Source: Pomacea canaliculata (lineage: Eukaryota; Mollusca; Gastropoda; Architaenioglossa; Ampullariidae). From it: a DNA stretch of 64,000 bases. The notes under the pieces are model-generated. The model did not search any database, was not told the origin of the DNA, and was given only the letters and a program-made list of their open reading frames with translations. Made by a program: the position numbers and the translations under genes. Below are positions 62,880 through 64,000 of the stretch, one piece after another. Every line of letters starts with the position of its first letter. The first letter of the stretch is position 1. The stretch is from the NCBI RefSeq assembly GCF_003073045.1, contig NC_037601.1, positions 12,077,807 through 12,141,806 of the forward strand, written 5' to 3'.

Positions 62880-64000
62880 TGTTTTGGCTGTAAACAGTAC
62901 TATAGATCACTTTGCCACTCGTCTGCTTTTGAAACCTCTTTGGTGAGGTCCGGAGCTCTGACAAACGAAGAATCTTTTTCTTTTGAAGTTCAGTAAGATC
63001 CGACAAGCCAACGACAAATACAGATAAAGGTAGAAACAGAAAGAACTTGGACAGAATATTACATTCCTTAAAAATAAACATTTATTTAGTTTCATTGTAA
63101 TACTCATTTATTATTCTGTAAAAAATAATTTAATCAAAACCTTATATAGAAAGAAGCAGTCTTATTTAAAAATAATAATAATAACAAAAAAATTTTTTTT
63201 AAAATAAATTTATTCGAGACTTATACACAGCACTGAAGAAAACGGCCAGGTTCCCATTCCCTCCAAAATCACTCTTTTCTCTAAATCTTAATCCTCAACA
63301 TTAATACGAGTTAATGCCCCTTGACAATGCCGTTATATCGAAGAAAAAGTGGTCAGACATGGCTAGAAATAACTATTATATTTTACAGGATATTTTTATA
63401 TCATTTGTTTTGCCCTTTAAAACTTAAAAAAATGTCTTTAGTTGTGCATGTCAAGCTACGATCACAAATGGCGCCCAAAGAAACATTTTTAAAAGCTTAT
63501 AATTCCTTTATTTTTGTGAATAGACCAAAAACATTTTTTTCGAAATGATTCGCTAATCATTCAAAATTTAACATGGAGAAATAAGGAAAATCAACTTAAA
63601 TATTTTTCGGATTTTTTTTTAAATGGCATATTTCCATTTAAGAAGAAATGATTTAAAGCAGTGTAATTATTAAAAGCTACTAATTTCTCAGAAAAAGCCT
63701 ACTCAGAAAAAAATTAAGATTTACAGCGCTTTTCCAATGATTTGCTTAAAGTGCTTCACAGAAATGATTTACAGACTTAATGACTGTCAACCACGCACCC
63801 ATATTTGCATCCAACAAACCACTCTCACTTCTACAACACACACCTCCCCATACACAAAGTAATTTACAGACACAAAAGGTCAGTACAGGGTCACAGTAAA
63901 GTCGTTATTTTGAAAGATGTCTTTGGTGGTAAGACTATCAGAGCGATGAAGGCTGACGGGTAATCTTTTCTTAGTTGATGAGTCTTGGTAGGAGAAATTC
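62880..64000. other. AT-rich region at window end
   Basis: No gene supported. Around 63720-63780 a stretch with CAGCGCTTTTC and AAGTGCTTCACAG resembles a dispersed repeat tail also seen near 36620-36670; the family is unknown to me. Confidence 0.45.

Overview
The window looks like a mollusc nuclear genome, most likely a gastropod. This is an inference from intron-rich GT-AG genes, a very long secreted cysteine-rich array gene, a cluster of small secreted Gly/Tyr-rich proteins of the shell/mantle type, and a mix of RTE-type LINE, hAT and LTR elements. No bacterial features are present.

Region 1 (about 0.2-27.6 kb, + strand) is one enormous gene, cut off at its 5' end. I count 27 von Willebrand factor type C (VWC) modules joined by Pro/Thr-rich linkers. 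Almost every module is an exon pair: a first half that is nearly always exactly 115 nt, then a second half with a variable linker, with phase 1 introns between modules and a phase 2 intron inside each. After module 25 come five ShK-like six-cysteine domains, then a five-exon domain I cannot name, then two last VWC modules and the stop codon. Several exons carry single-base length changes, mostly in short C or G runs. Splice sites stay canonical and I saw no stop that needed a base substitution, so indel errors in the assembly are more likely than a dead gene.

Region 2 (29.0-32.6 kb, - strand) has two unrelated small secreted Gly/Tyr-rich protein genes.

Region 3 (35.6-45.0 kb) is a nest of mobile DNA. 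A hAT element with an intact 8-bp target duplication was invaded by a young gag-only LTR element whose second open frame carries a cold-shock domain. Inside that lies a 3.7-kb unit with long inverted ends carrying an open two-exon gene of unknown function.

Region 4 (46.2-62.9 kb) holds four related Gly/Tyr-rich secreted protein genes in two divergent pairs. The two pairs are a direct segmental duplication, and within each pair the promoters are also related, so an inverted duplication came first. All four share a TATA-box leader exon, a single coding exon, and a 3'UTR intron exactly 42 nt after the stop. The first copy later received an RTE-type LINE and a hAT-like MITE. The second copy preserves both empty sites.

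The rest (54.9-58.2 kb and 62.9-64 kb) is mainly AT-rich spacer with old LINE and possible SINE remnants. No tRNA, rRNA or CRISPR array was found.
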